Part shown: in pieces, positions 1 through 10,014 of the stretch | How the letters are laid out: each line of letters begins with the position of its first letter | Numbering within the stretch: position 1 is the stretch's first letter | Origin: Symsagittifera roscoffensis | Taxonomy: Eukaryota > Xenacoelomorpha > Acoela > Convolutidae | Assembly (NCBI RefSeq): GCF_963678635.1 | Contig: NC_087065.1 | Location: forward strand, 18,613,623-18,677,622 | Direction: 5' to 3' | DNA length: 64,000 nt | The notes under the pieces: generated by a model | Told to the model about the DNA's origin: nothing | Seen by the model: only the letters and a program-made list of their open reading frames with translations | The model's database searches: none | Program-made: the position numbers and the translations under genes

Positions 1-625
1 TTATTGATTTTTTGACAAGTGGGTTGAGTTTTGTGAAAAGTTGTTTGGGGCGAATTTTATGGTATTCGGGAGGTCTTTTTTCACTTTATTTTTATTTGTC
101 AGGTGATCTGGGGTATTTTTGCGATTTTTGTACTTTAGGCTAAATTAATATGGTCGTACTTTTACTTTAGGCTAATTTATCATTTTTGTTTGGGGGGTTT
201 TTGAGGTCTGAGTTGGGAAAATATTGTTGATCTTTGCGTTATTATATAAGGGAGGGTTATGATATTATGGTGGTATTTATTTTAGTTGTCAAGTTTGAGT
301 GGTTTGCTTATTTTTGACCTGGAGGTTGTAAAGTTATAGTTATAGATATGCCTGGAGTTTAATATTTTTCGTCTAATTGGTTTGTGTTAGAGTCATAGAA
401 GGTGACGGATTGAATGAATCCTATTGGTTAATTTTGAACTGGAATTGCTGCGTGTTTGCAGCATGTTATTTTGAAAAATGAAAGTTCAAAATGTTTCAGA
501 GGTGCAAATATTATTAATTTTAAAATTAAAGCTGTTTTTGAAATTCAACTTTCTTTATTATTTTAGATTGTGGGATGAATGTTTTGTAGTTTTTACGTGG
601 TTTATTTCTAAGTCGTGATGACTCT
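1..625 (-). other. Post-integrase spacer of copy A1
   Basis: Apart from the tail of the preceding ORF (626-1129) and an overlapping frame at 526-789, this stretch shows no convincing gene. It is clearly the same sequence as 21301-22150 in copy A2, where it separates the integrase from the small membrane ORF. Confidence 0.7.
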
Positions 626-1129
626 CTATGTTCTGATTTCTCGACTTGTTCTTGGGGTATAATTTTTTCTATCATTTTTCTGTTTTTTCTTTCTTTTTGA
701 GGTATTTTTTGATCTAGTTTTTTTTGTATTGTTTTGGTTTGTAGTTGGTTTTTTATTTTGTTTTTCAAGGTGAATGTCATTTTGTTCATTTATTTCATTT
801 TCCGTATGTGGGTGATTTTGAATAACTTTTAAACCTGTGAAAGAATATAATTGAGTTAGTTCGCGTAGTGCGTATTCTTTTGGGTAGTAAGGCAATAGAT
901 TGTTTCTATGTTGAACAATTTTTTTTTGGTCTGAATCGGTGATTTTATATGTTACGTCAGTGGGTTTGGCGATTATTTGGTATGGTCCTTTACGAAGGGG
1001 TTGTAATTTTTTAGAAATTCCTTTTTGTGTATTAAAATTAGGTATTAAAACAAATGTTCCAATTTTTAAATCTGAGGCTGGTGTAAAGCGTGAATTTATT
1101 TGTTCGTTAATGTTTTGCCTTTGTAACAA
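626..1129 (-). CDS. Integrase C-terminal GPY/F module and basic tail, copy A1
   Basis: A 167-codon ORF. Residues ~45-85 read LRKGPYQIIAKPTDVTYKI and then VQHRNNLLPYYPKE, the GPY/F module found at the C-terminus of many Metaviridae integrases and linked to DNA binding and multimerisation. The remaining ~70 residues are strongly basic (RSKNTSKRKKKQKND), with no further domain visible. It follows the integrase core in the expected place. No chromodomain can be seen. Confidence 0.75.
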   Translation of the reverse strand: MLQRQNINEQINSRFTPASDLKIGTFVLIPNFNTQKGISKKLQPLRKGPYQIIAKPTDVTYKITDSDQKKIVQHRNNLLPYYPKEYALRELTQLYSFTGLKVIQNHPHTENEINEQNDIHLEKQNKKPTTNQNNTKKTRSKNTSKRKKKQKNDRKNYTPRTSREIRT

Positions 1130-1404
1130 TTTTTTTGTTACTCTTTGGTAAATTTCATTGTGTTTTTAATCTCTATTTAAAATCCATTCGGTGTGTGTAC
1201 CGGAGGCTAATTTAAGGATTTGTGGGTGATGAAAATGATCTTCATCATGCGTGTGTAAAGGTAGGTTATAACAAATTGAGTCTTGGTTGGCAATGACCTT
1301 GTGTATTTTTATGAGAGTTTGCTGTAAACATAATTGGTTTACGTGGCATTTGATTTAAAATTATTTCGTATGGTGACCTTCCTAGAGTTGTCGTAATTTG
1401 TGAA

Positions 1405-1752
1405 TTATATGCTAAGGGAAATAATTTTACATCTGCTGACCATTCTGTATCTTGTATCATTTCCATTGATGATACATCTAAGATATTTTTGTTGTGAACG
1501 GTTCATACCTTCGACTAAACCGTTTGTCCAAGGTGCATGAGATGTACGCGGTTTGTGCTTAATGTTATATAAATGACATAGTGTGATGATTTCATTATTT
1601 ATGAATTCTGTACCGTTGTCTGTAACTAAGATTTCGGGTAATCCGAATTTAGCTATCCAGTGTTCATAAAGTGTTGTGTAAGCATAATAAGCGTTACAAT
1701 GTGGTACTGGGTTGAGTGCTACATAATGTGTAAATGCGTCAACAATCACCAT
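1405..1752 (-). CDS. Integrase catalytic core fragment, copy A1
   Basis: The ORF carries the DDE integrase core: IVDAFTHYVALNPV (first Asp), LVTDNGTEFINNEI (second Asp) and NGLVEGMNR (Glu). The zinc-binding HHCC part lies just upstream (about 1760-2060), and a further core remnant follows at 1266-1466. Integrase inserts the DNA copy into the host chromosome. The element is broken here, so the ORF covers only part of the enzyme. The same segment occurs in copy A2 at 22658-23044 and 26854-27531. Confidence 0.85.
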   Translation of the reverse strand: MVIVDAFTHYVALNPVPHCNAYYAYTTLYEHWIAKFGLPEILVTDNGTEFINNEIITLCHLYNIKHKPRTSHAPWTNGLVEGMNRSQQKYLRCIINGNDTRYRMVSRCKIISLSI

Positions 1753-2060
1753 AATGTAGGAGTTTCCTTCAGAGGATGGTGAAATTGGTCCTTTTGTATC
1801 AAATGAAATACGGTGGTTAAAATATAAACTTTGTCCTTTAAAATCTTGTTTTTGTGCTATTTGTTTTTGATTTGCATAAGGTTTATTTAGCTGACATACT
1901 ATACAATCATTGCATAGTACTTTTATCCAAATTGGTGCATTTGGAAAAAAAAATTTTGTGTAAAATTTGAATATGTTTTCTCTGATCCAGAGGGTCCTTT
2001 GATGTTTTGTGTATGTGAAATGTTAAAAGCTATTAGAATCATACTTAAAGGGAATCATAC

Positions 2061-4559
2061 TTATTCTAGAAGGTCTGTGTTTTCATTAATTGTTGTATTA
2101 TCAATTTTTCGAAAATATCGAAGGAGTGTTTTATTTCCTAAAATTGTGGTATTTGCCTTTACGGGCTTAGTTTTGTATTTGTGCCATGATTTTAGTTGTC
2201 TAATTACTGGGTCAAGATTTTGATATTGTTTCAAGGTATTAATTGTAATTTTATCTGTTGGAGGGAGAAAAATGTTTTCAATTTCTAATTTAGATAAAGG
2301 AATTGTGTCAAGTGGGTCATGGAGGTCAAACACTTGATTTATTGTGTATTTTGAATCATTTGTTTGTGGTCCTGAAAAATTTATTTTATCAGTTAAATTT
2401 TCTTTTTCAATTAACGGAAAAAGGTCTTTTTTATGCGAGTGGTGTTTTATTCGTTTTTGTTGGGTGTTATTTTTTATCCATTGTGAGTACGGAATTGGTT
2501 TGAAAGTTGATGTTCCAAGTAGATCAAGTTGGTAGTGATTATTTTGGCAATCTAAGTAAAGTGGGAAGTGTTGTAGATTATTTATTTGTGATTGTTCAAC
2601 GTCAGTTTTAACTGCATATTTGCATTCTAGTCGGGGTGATGTTTCGTCAATTGCAAGGTAAAATTTTATATTTTTAGGTATTTCAACTGTAGTTTTTCGT
2701 GTAAATAATTCAGGTGGTGTATTTCGACTTAATGTATCTGGTAATGCAAGATTCTTTCCTGCTGTCCAAACTATATGTAAGTTTGGAAATTTCCTTAGTA
2801 TTAATTGAAATCTATAAACTCGGTGATTTGGATTTGACTTTTGTGTAAAAAGAAAAATGATTGGTTTATGATCTGTGAATAGAACTGTTGGATGTTTTGA
2901 TCCAAGTATCAGAAATTCATATTCTGTAAGTGTATAAATTATAGCTGTACATTCTCTCATGAGAGATAAGAGTCGTAGCTCTGCTTGAGTGAATAATCGG
3001 GAATTTGCTGATATAAGGTTCATTTTATTTGTACCACTGTGTGATTGTAGTAATGCTGCGCCGATGCCAAAATTTGAAGCATCGCACATTGCATAGAATG
3101 GTTGATTTGGATCTGGGATTGTGTTTGAAATTTGTTCAGTTAAAAGTTTTTTAATTTCTTCAAATCGTGTTTGATGTTCAGTGGTCCATTCAAAATTATT
3201 TTGTTGTCTGAGGATATTATAGAATGGTCTTAAATATAATTGGATTTTGTAAACGTACTTGCTTAAGAAATTTAACATTCCAAGGAATTCTTGGATTTTC
3301 TTTTTGTTTGTTGGTTGTTGAAGTTTTTGAATAGCATCAATGCGTGATTTTAATGGAGTGACTGTGTTTCTTTCTATATCATGTCCTAAAAATTTAACTC
3401 GTGTTAAAAAGAAGTGTGATTTATCGGGGGCGGTCTTCAGATTTTCGTTCTGAAGTATTTTATGATAGTGTTCTAAAACTGTAAACATTTCTTCTTTTGT
3501 CTGTGATTGCATAAAAACATCGTCTAAATAGGTGATTGCGTTTTTCTTAAGCATTAGTGGTCTAAAAATTTTGCTCATAAAAGCTGAAAATGCTGCTGGT
3601 TCTATGGATATTCCATTGAATAGGCGGTTGAATTCATATTGTTGATTTCCAATAACAAAAAGTGTTAAACGTCGTGATTGTTCATCTAGTGGCATTTGAT
3701 TGTATGCACTATTCATATCCGCGGTTGTAAAGTATTTTCCGTTTATTTTTGTTAAAATAACTTGTATTGGTTCAATAGGCCAATTGCATTTTGTTTCGTC
3801 TATTAGTGAATTGAGATATCTAGCGTCTAAAACTATTATTAATGATTCTCCTTTTGCTAGGATTATAACAGGGTTAGTAAATTTGTTACCTTTTGGTTGT
3901 TCTTCTTTGCTTACTGGTGAGATAACTTTGTATTGTTCTAAAATATCCAGTAATCTATTTACCTTATCGTGTAAATGAATTGGTACTTTACTTGCTCTTG
4001 GTTTTTTGAAAACTGCGTCAGGTTTTAACGGGAGATGTAGTGATGAACTGAATTTCCCAACATCAAATTTTGATGTTGCATAGACTGTTGAATATTTTAA
4101 CAGTTGTTTTGCTAGTTTGTCAAATTCGATTTGTGTAATTTGCGAGTGTTCAAAGTTAAACATCGTTAAAAATTGTTGTTGTTCTTTTTTGTAATTTGTT
4201 ATATTGAATGTTGGTTTAAAATATGGTGTGAATTTGAAATATTTTGTGAAATAATCTGTGTTCCTCTTTTCATTGCTTATTATGTTATTTATGGATAGTT
4301 CCTCGTTAAGAATTGTGTTTTGACAAATATCTAATAATTGGAGTATATTATTCACGCGGTATGCTTTTTCATGTACGGGTGATATTGCAGCGTTTGTTTT
4401 GCAATATCCCAAAAGTCCTAAAGGTAATGTTACTTGATACGGTGTATTGTTATACACATGTAGCGAAATGATGTCTGAATTCGTATTTTTCAAATATTTT
4501 ATAGATGAAATCGTGATTTTGAAAAACTTATGAATAGGTTTAAACTCAAAGTCTGACAT
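2061..4559 (-). CDS. Reverse transcriptase and RNase H, copy A1
   Basis: This 832-codon ORF is the best-kept pol piece in the window. After an N-terminal region of about 190 residues come the RT fingers and palm (NPVIILAKGES, YFTTADMNSAYNQMPL), with the catalytic motif ITYLDDVF at about residue 345. The RNase H domain starts at about residue 487 (FYAMCDASNFGIGAALLQ) and continues with LFTDHKPIIFLF and ALPDTLSRN. RT copies the element RNA into DNA and RNase H removes the RNA strand. The YLDD motif and domain order fit Gypsy/Metaviridae. The sequence is highly similar to the fragments of copy A2. Confidence 0.93.
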   Translation of the reverse strand: MSDFEFKPIHKFFKITISSIKYLKNTNSDIISLHVYNNTPYQVTLPLGLLGYCKTNAAISPVHEKAYRVNNILQLLDICQNTILNEELSINNIISNEKRNTDYFTKYFKFTPYFKPTFNITNYKKEQQQFLTMFNFEHSQITQIEFDKLAKQLLKYSTVYATSKFDVGKFSSSLHLPLKPDAVFKKPRASKVPIHLHDKVNRLLDILEQYKVISPVSKEEQPKGNKFTNPVIILAKGESLIIVLDARYLNSLIDETKCNWPIEPIQVILTKINGKYFTTADMNSAYNQMPLDEQSRRLTLFVIGNQQYEFNRLFNGISIEPAAFSAFMSKIFRPLMLKKNAITYLDDVFMQSQTKEEMFTVLEHYHKILQNENLKTAPDKSHFFLTRVKFLGHDIERNTVTPLKSRIDAIQKLQQPTNKKKIQEFLGMLNFLSKYVYKIQLYLRPFYNILRQQNNFEWTTEHQTRFEEIKKLLTEQISNTIPDPNQPFYAMCDASNFGIGAALLQSHSGTNKMNLISANSRLFTQAELRLLSLMRECTAIIYTLTEYEFLILGSKHPTVLFTDHKPIIFLFTQKSNPNHRVYRFQLILRKFPNLHIVWTAGKNLALPDTLSRNTPPELFTRKTTVEIPKNIKFYLAIDETSPRLECKYAVKTDVEQSQINNLQHFPLYLDCQNNHYQLDLLGTSTFKPIPYSQWIKNNTQQKRIKHHSHKKDLFPLIEKENLTDKINFSGPQTNDSKYTINQVFDLHDPLDTIPLSKLEIENIFLPPTDKITINTLKQYQNLDPVIRQLKSWHKYKTKPVKANTTILGNKTLLRYFRKIDNTTINENTDLLE

Positions 4560-4838
4560 AAAGTGTTGTTGTTTATTTTGACTTTTATCATATTGGTGAA
4601 CTTGTTTTATTGAAAAGTTGTATATATTTCCTGATAGTGGTTTCGGGTGTTTCCGTTGTTGGATAAAATTTTGAAAAGAATGGTGGTTGTTTATTTAATC
4701 TTTGAAAAAATGTTAGAGCTGTATTTTTTGTTTTTGTGTACTTATCGTTGATTAGTATTTTACTATTCAAGATGTTGATTGTTGGTATATATTTAGATAT
4801 AAATGGTATACCAATGATTTTGTGTTTAAATGTTTTGT

Positions 4839-5351
4839 TTAGAATTTTATTTTGCTCCATTGTTCTTTGGGGAGGAGGAATAATTGGACTTTTCCATAAT
4901 TTACTAATGTTGATCCTTGTGCTGTTGCTAGTTTACTAGAGGTTGCAAGAGGCGTTAATTTTGGATGTAAGGTTTTGATTTCATTCCATGTGGGAATGTT
5001 AACTATGTTTGATTCTGCTCCTGAATCAATTAAAAAATCAATTTCAAGATCTGGTGGTTGAAATTCTTTGTTTCTTGGACTTTCTAAGAGAAATGGTATT
5101 GTCCAAATTTTTTCTCTGGGTTGTTCTTTTTGTATATTTTGATAAACATGATTTGTCTTTAAACATTTTGTTATGTCATTTTCATTGGGTTTATTTACCG
5201 TGTTAATTTTGTTTATTTCTTGTGCCGTTTGTGTAGTATTGATGGGTTCAATATAATAATTGTGAAGGAGTTCCAATTGATTTTCATATATATGTGATGC
5301 AAAAGGTTGTTCATATATAACAGGTTCGTAGTCGTTTTCGACTGTTGTCAT
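4839..5351 (-). CDS. Retroelement aspartic protease region, copy A1
   Basis: The ORF contains the retropepsin active-site triad in the context DFLIDSGAESNIVNIPTW (about residues 106-123), followed by KLATAQGSTLVNYGKV, typical of Gypsy proteases that cleave Gag-Pol. Upstream of the first Met the same frame stays open and encodes an Arg/Asn/Ser-rich linker between the nucleocapsid and the protease (roughly 5352-6000). It is followed by a short ORF (4588-4860) and then the reverse transcriptase ORF. It is a pol segment rather than a separate gene. Confidence 0.85.
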   Translation of the reverse strand: MTTVENDYEPVIYEQPFASHIYENQLELLHNYYIEPINTTQTAQEINKINTVNKPNENDITKCLKTNHVYQNIQKEQPREKIWTIPFLLESPRNKEFQPPDLEIDFLIDSGAESNIVNIPTWNEIKTLHPKLTPLATSSKLATAQGSTLVNYGKVQLFLLPKEQWSKIKF

Positions 5352-6036
5352 ATTTACGGAGATGGTGTTTTCTGTATCACTTACTGTGTCTGATGATCCA
5401 CAGTTAATTTGATTTAGTTGTAGTTCGTTATTTCCTGTGTCATCAATACCTGGGGGGTCTGATGTTGTTTCTTCATTTGACTGTACTTGATTAATATGTC
5501 TTTGATGTTTTGGTGTACTACTTCTGTATCGATGTTTAGAATTATTATAATGGTTATTATTCCTATGTGGTGATTGGAAATAATTTCTATATTGATTATT
5601 ATAACTTGAATTTCGATTTTGTGAATTATTCCGTGATCTGTTTTGATAATTGTCATTTGGTCTGTGATAGTTTGATCTATTATATGAGTTATTTTTTGAT
5701 CGATTGTTCGGGTAATTCTGATTTCGATTAATCGAATAACTTCTATTTCGATTATGTGAATAGTTTCTATTTCTGTTATATGATGAGTTTCGTGATTGAG
5801 TATTGGAATAGTGTTTATTTCTTGGGTTTTATTGGGAATTGGATCCAGAAACAAATTGTGTTGCATTGGAATTTGATCTCGTATAGTTATTTCGACTATT
5901 TGATCGATTATAATGATTTTGTGAAGAATTCTGTGTAATTTTTCGTTCTGGTGATCTTCCTCTATAACTTGAGTTATATGGTGATTGATTCCTTGTGTAA
6001 TTGGTGTTGTTCGGAAGTGGTTTTCCTGAACTGTTG

Positions 6037-7935
6037 TTACTGTATACATTTTTTGTTTGGTAGATTTTGATCTTTCTTCATATATTGATAGAATGATTTA
6101 TTTGGTTCTTTATACTTTTGAGGTTTGTTTTGGTTATCTTGTTGTTTTTGTCTACATTCGGAAATACTATGTCCGTATCGTCGGCAATAATTACACCATT
6201 TTTTGAAAGATGGTTTGCCTTTAAAATTTGGGTGTTTTTTATAAATATTTAGTTTTTCAGTGATTTTTTCAACTAGGTCTGTATCTGATTCCTGTATGTT
6301 ATTGATATGTGTAGTGTTTGTTTCAATTCGATTTACATATTGTAGTTTTAGATTTTCTGTTTCTTCAAGTTTCATTGTGATTTCCGCTTGCTCTAGTTTG
6401 TCTACTAGTTTTCGAAAATCTAAATCTGGCTCTCGAATTGAAGAAGGATGAGATGCTCTCTTTTTTATTGCTATTTTCCTTAGTTGAGGTGTTAAGGTCA
6501 TCTTTAAAATTTCTGTCATTTTTGTGTTTTTATAGTCATGTGTATTTAATGAATATGCTTTTCGAACAAGTGTTTCGATACGTATTGCTAATTGTTTGAT
6601 GGTTTCATTTATTAATCTGCGAATTTCATTACATAAAACTCTTTGGTGTTGTTTATTTCTTTCGGAGTCAAACATTTTTGAAAATTCTTGTGTAAATCTT
6701 TTCCAGTCTGATTTTATTTCTATAGGTAATACTGAAAACCATTTTTGAGCTGCACCATCTAAGGTTGTTTGTGTCAACGCTGTGCGTCGATGTATCCAAT
6801 TTTGATGTAGTGGTGTATTTATTGGTTCAGGTCCTATATTTAAAATTAAATTTGCTGTTACTGCATTTAAATAATCTTCTACAGAATATTCAGGGTCTGT
6901 TCCTGTGAATACCATTAGTGGTTTATTTGATGTTATTGATGATCCACCCATAAGGTATGGATTCATTGTCATCTGTAGTGATTCTGCGGCATTTGGCATT
7001 TGCGAAAAATTTGAAAGTTGATTTTTTGTTATTTCGTGTTGTTGAAGGTAATATGGGAGTGGTATTTCATTTTGCATTTGAGTTGGTTGATACGAGTGCA
7101 TAGTCATTGGGTTTTGTGGTTGAATTGGTTGAAAAGATTGTGTATTATTTGGATTTGGCATATGGATTGGTTGTTGATTTCGTGTATCCGTTGGATTTGG
7201 AGAAAAAATTCTATTATATGTATGAGGTCGTCGCGATCCTTGTTTGCGATATTCTTGGGTATATGGTGCAAAAATGTCTGGTTGTAAATAATCATCATCA
7301 GATGATAAGTATTCCGTATGATGAGGTACTTGCTTTTGATTTTTATTTTGTTGAAAGTGTAAGTAATTTTCACTATGATCCTGTGGAGGATGTGAATTAT
7401 TATTAGTTTTTCGTGGGGGATGGTTTGTTTTTGACGAATAATTATAATTGTGTTCTGCAAAAGTCTTTCTTGTGAATGTTCTTCGTGGTTTTGATGGTAC
7501 TGTCATAGGTCTATATGTTTGATAATCCGTATGTGAATATTTTGGAGCAACCGAAGGTTTAACGGTTGATTGTAAGGTTACTTGTGCCAGTGAAGTGTTT
7601 GTATTTTTTGGTGTTGTTAAATATGGATGTATTGGTGAAATACTTTGTTGTGTAGTTGTTGTTCTTTGGACAATTTCTTCATTAATGAAGTGTGATGGTG
7701 TTTGGATATCTTGTTGTGTAAGATTCCTAGTTCCATTAAGGTTTTCATTGTGTATGACGGTCGAATTTAAACTGTTATTTCGCGTATCAGGTAAAAATGT
7801 ATTGTAGTTTAATGGTGTTGCAGCATCAATGGTTAGTGGTACTACTTTTACATAATTTCTCTTTGGTAAGATATTGTACTTATTGCTTGACTTGAGATTG
7901 ATTGTGGGATATTTATAAATGCAGGATGAGACCAT
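6037..7935 (-). CDS. Gag, capsid and nucleocapsid, copy A1
   Basis: A 632-codon ORF that encodes the structural Gag protein. The first ~300 residues are rich in Pro, Gln, Asn and Thr (repeated QPIHMPNP / QPIQPQNP-like stretches). A retrotransposon-gag capsid domain follows at roughly residues 340-500 (MVFTGTDPEYSVEDYLNAV, then QKWFSVLPIEIKSDW and an LCNEIRRL helix). Near the C-terminus is one CCHC zinc knuckle, CNYCRRYGHSISEC, which binds RNA. Pol follows in another frame, as Gypsy elements usually arrange it through -1 frameshifting. The length is above the usual 300-450 residues because of the long low-complexity N-terminal part. Confidence 0.88.
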   Translation of the reverse strand: MVSSCIYKYPTINLKSSNKYNILPKRNYVKVVPLTIDAATPLNYNTFLPDTRNNSLNSTVIHNENLNGTRNLTQQDIQTPSHFINEEIVQRTTTTQQSISPIHPYLTTPKNTNTSLAQVTLQSTVKPSVAPKYSHTDYQTYRPMTVPSKPRRTFTRKTFAEHNYNYSSKTNHPPRKTNNNSHPPQDHSENYLHFQQNKNQKQVPHHTEYLSSDDDYLQPDIFAPYTQEYRKQGSRRPHTYNRIFSPNPTDTRNQQPIHMPNPNNTQSFQPIQPQNPMTMHSYQPTQMQNEIPLPYYLQQHEITKNQLSNFSQMPNAAESLQMTMNPYLMGGSSITSNKPLMVFTGTDPEYSVEDYLNAVTANLILNIGPEPINTPLHQNWIHRRTALTQTTLDGAAQKWFSVLPIEIKSDWKRFTQEFSKMFDSERNKQHQRVLCNEIRRLINETIKQLAIRIETLVRKAYSLNTHDYKNTKMTEILKMTLTPQLRKIAIKKRASHPSSIREPDLDFRKLVDKLEQAEITMKLEETENLKLQYVNRIETNTTHINNIQESDTDLVEKITEKLNIYKKHPNFKGKPSFKKWCNYCRRYGHSISECRQKQQDNQNKPQKYKEPNKSFYQYMKKDQNLPNKKCIQ

Positions 7936-8459
7936 TCAGAGTCCCAAACGTAGTCTGACTGTTCTGTAATGGCAGTATCATCATTTGGATTTTGAGGTCT
8001 GAAACTTTTTCTTGCTTGTGAAATTAAGTCTATATTATGTGTGAAATAATCTATTATAAACCATGCCAAAATTTTTTGTAAGTCATGTTTTGTGTGTTGT
8101 GAAACATCGTCTTTAGTGAAATTTTCTTTGATTATATGTACAAAAGTTGAACAAATTGTGATTACCTGTCGTACTTTTGTATGTTTGGATGTTTCAGTTG
8201 GTGAGATACTGTGAAATTCTGTTTTTTCTAATATAGAAATATAGGTATATATTATTGCAAAAACTTCGTTAGTGAATATGGAGTTTGCTCTTTGTGAATT
8301 ATGATATTGTATGCTTTTAATATTTTCTAAGAATACTTTTGAAAATTCTAATTCAAGATCGTCTGTTTGAATTACATATTTACGATGATTCGTATTTGGT
8401 GTGCTGAATTCTATGGTGTAGATTCCATATTGTTGTGTTAAATTACATATATCTTTCAA
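7848..8459 (-). CDS. Gag N-terminal region, copy A1
   Basis: This 203-codon ORF corresponds to the N-terminal part of the gag region and is shared with copy A2 (34195-34779) and copy A3 (62065-62610 and 62588-63028). The protein is mostly helical-looking and polar, with conserved stretches such as NLTQQYGIYTIEFS and AWFIIDYFTHNIDL. The position directly before the capsid-like ORF suggests a matrix-like or N-terminal Gag role, but no named domain can be recognised. Copy A1 is broken, so this ORF is only a part of the original coding region. Confidence 0.65.
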   Translation of the reverse strand: MKDICNLTQQYGIYTIEFSTPNTNHRKYVIQTDDLELEFSKVFLENIKSIQYHNSQRANSIFTNEVFAIIYTYISILEKTEFHSISPTETSKHTKVRQVITICSTFVHIIKENFTKDDVSQHTKHDLQKILAWFIIDYFTHNIDLISQARKSFRPQNPNDDTAITEQSDYVWDSEWSHPAFINIPQSISSQAISTISYQREIM

Positions 8460-8649
8460 ATAATTTTCAATAATTTGTCTTTTGATTTTTACATCTGGGA
8501 ATTCTGCTTTTCATGGGCTGATTCCGGGTTCAAACAAATTTACGAGTAAATTCTTGCAAAAATTATGTTGCCCTCTATTATCGGGTGCATCTATGAGGAA
8601 GGGGTAAACCTCTTCGTCATCTGGACTATCGTCACTTTGAGTGTGGCTC

Positions 8650-9092
8650 ATTTTTTCGTTTGATGACTGTTAATATATAAGTATCGATGTGTCTAATTGG
8701 TTGATTCCAATTATACAAGTGTAATGGTTTGTGTTTATAATGCTTTTTTATTCTTCTTTTTCCTCTTTTTGATGAATTTGAAGTTGTTTCTGAATCGGAA
8801 AAATATATTTGATCGTGAATGGGACAATTTTTATCAATCGATTCTTTTAATTTGTAGAGTTCATCTAAATTGCTGGCTTCTGATTCTGAAAATGCGTTTC
8901 TATTTTTTGAAAATCTTTTTCGTGTGATTTGTCTTTGTTTTTTTATTATTTTTCTTTTTATTGTCAGTCGTTTTGTTCTAATGTATCCAACTGTTTGTGT
9001 ATGAGGTGTGATTACAAGATCGTATTTTTGGTTATCAATCTCACAGTTGTGTAAAACGATTGTTTGTTTATTTCCTAGATTTTGAATGACAT
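8650..9092 (-). pseudogene. Remnant of the basic pre-gag ORF (ORF0), copy A1
   Basis: The stretch between the leader and gag matches the intact 153-codon ORF0 of copy A2 (34760-35221). It starts with the same ATG context and encodes the same Lys/Arg-rich composition. It is decayed in this copy. No known domain is recognised; see the A2 entry for the description of the product. Confidence 0.6.
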
Positions 9093-9603
9093 AAGGTTTA
9101 GGATGAGGGCAAAAAGTTGTTAGGTGATTTCTATTTTCTTAGACTGTTAGTCCTTACGATTTTTTGGTTAGCTTAACCTGGGTCTTTTTGTTCAGGGTTG
9201 GAGAGAAAATATATCGATTCCGAAGAATGATTTTTTACTTTCTCGTGGCTAGTCTAAGCTAAGGTGTTAACTTACTTAATCTTACTTAGGGGTAGTGATT
9301 GTGTTCAAGGGTTGGAGAATAGTAAATCGATCCACAAGGTTCAGGTATAATTAGAACGCAAGTAGTTCGTTAGATACTATTTTCAACTTACCAAGTCTAA
9401 GATTTATCCTGGGTTTGGTAAGAGGAGGGTTCAAGTGAAGGATGAATAACCGAAGTTCTTCACTGTTTATCTTAATTTGAATGGTTAGTTTTATTTAAAA
9501 ATTTCTATTAATCTTGGGTCTTTTGGAAGGGTTGGATAGTGAATCGACGTTTGAGGTCGTTAGACACTTACTAAGTGGGTGGGGGAGAACAAAATTGTTC
9601 TTT

Positions 9604-9697
9604 TTGATCCAAGGATAGGCCTTGATGATCAGGTTTTAAATTTAGTGAAATAGAAAATTAATTAAGATCCAAGGATAAGACTTGATGATCTGATTTT
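9604..9697 (-). repeat. Tandem repeat in the family A leader
   Basis: Two copies of a roughly 34-bp unit (plus strand GATCCAAGGATA, then CTTGATGATC and a T-rich tail) begin at about 9604 and 9664. The inverted equivalent is present in copy A3 near 61027-61117. The surrounding leader, 9097-10014, has no convincing ORF. It also contains repeated CCTGGGTC-type motifs, for example near 9176 and 9407. Confidence 0.6.
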
Positions 9698-10014
9698 ATA
9701 GTTATGTCAATTTAAGTTTAAAATGGTTTAAATTTATTTAAGAAAAAGATTTAGTATTTTAATTATTTTAGTGAGCTTATGATTGCTGTTATGTTTAGGT
9801 GATGAAGCTGGGACAACAGATGATTTATGATTACTAACAATTTATTGTCATGCTACTAATTTTTATTTTCATTTTCAATAAATATTTTTCAAACATGTTT
9901 TATATAAGACTGCAGAAATTAAGAAAACGATCTGAGATCTTTTTATCAATCGTTATTGTATATTAATGATTTTGTTTAGCGCCTGAAATGATCATGAAGA
10001 TTGACTTCAAAATT

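Noticed and set aside
5414-6049. A 211-codon Ile/His-rich ORF on the minus strand (and its shorter relative at 31466-31912)
   Set aside because: It is the shifted reading of an Arg/Asn/Ser-rich linker in the pol frame; the composition (runs of I, H, T) is artificial and differs from any known protein.
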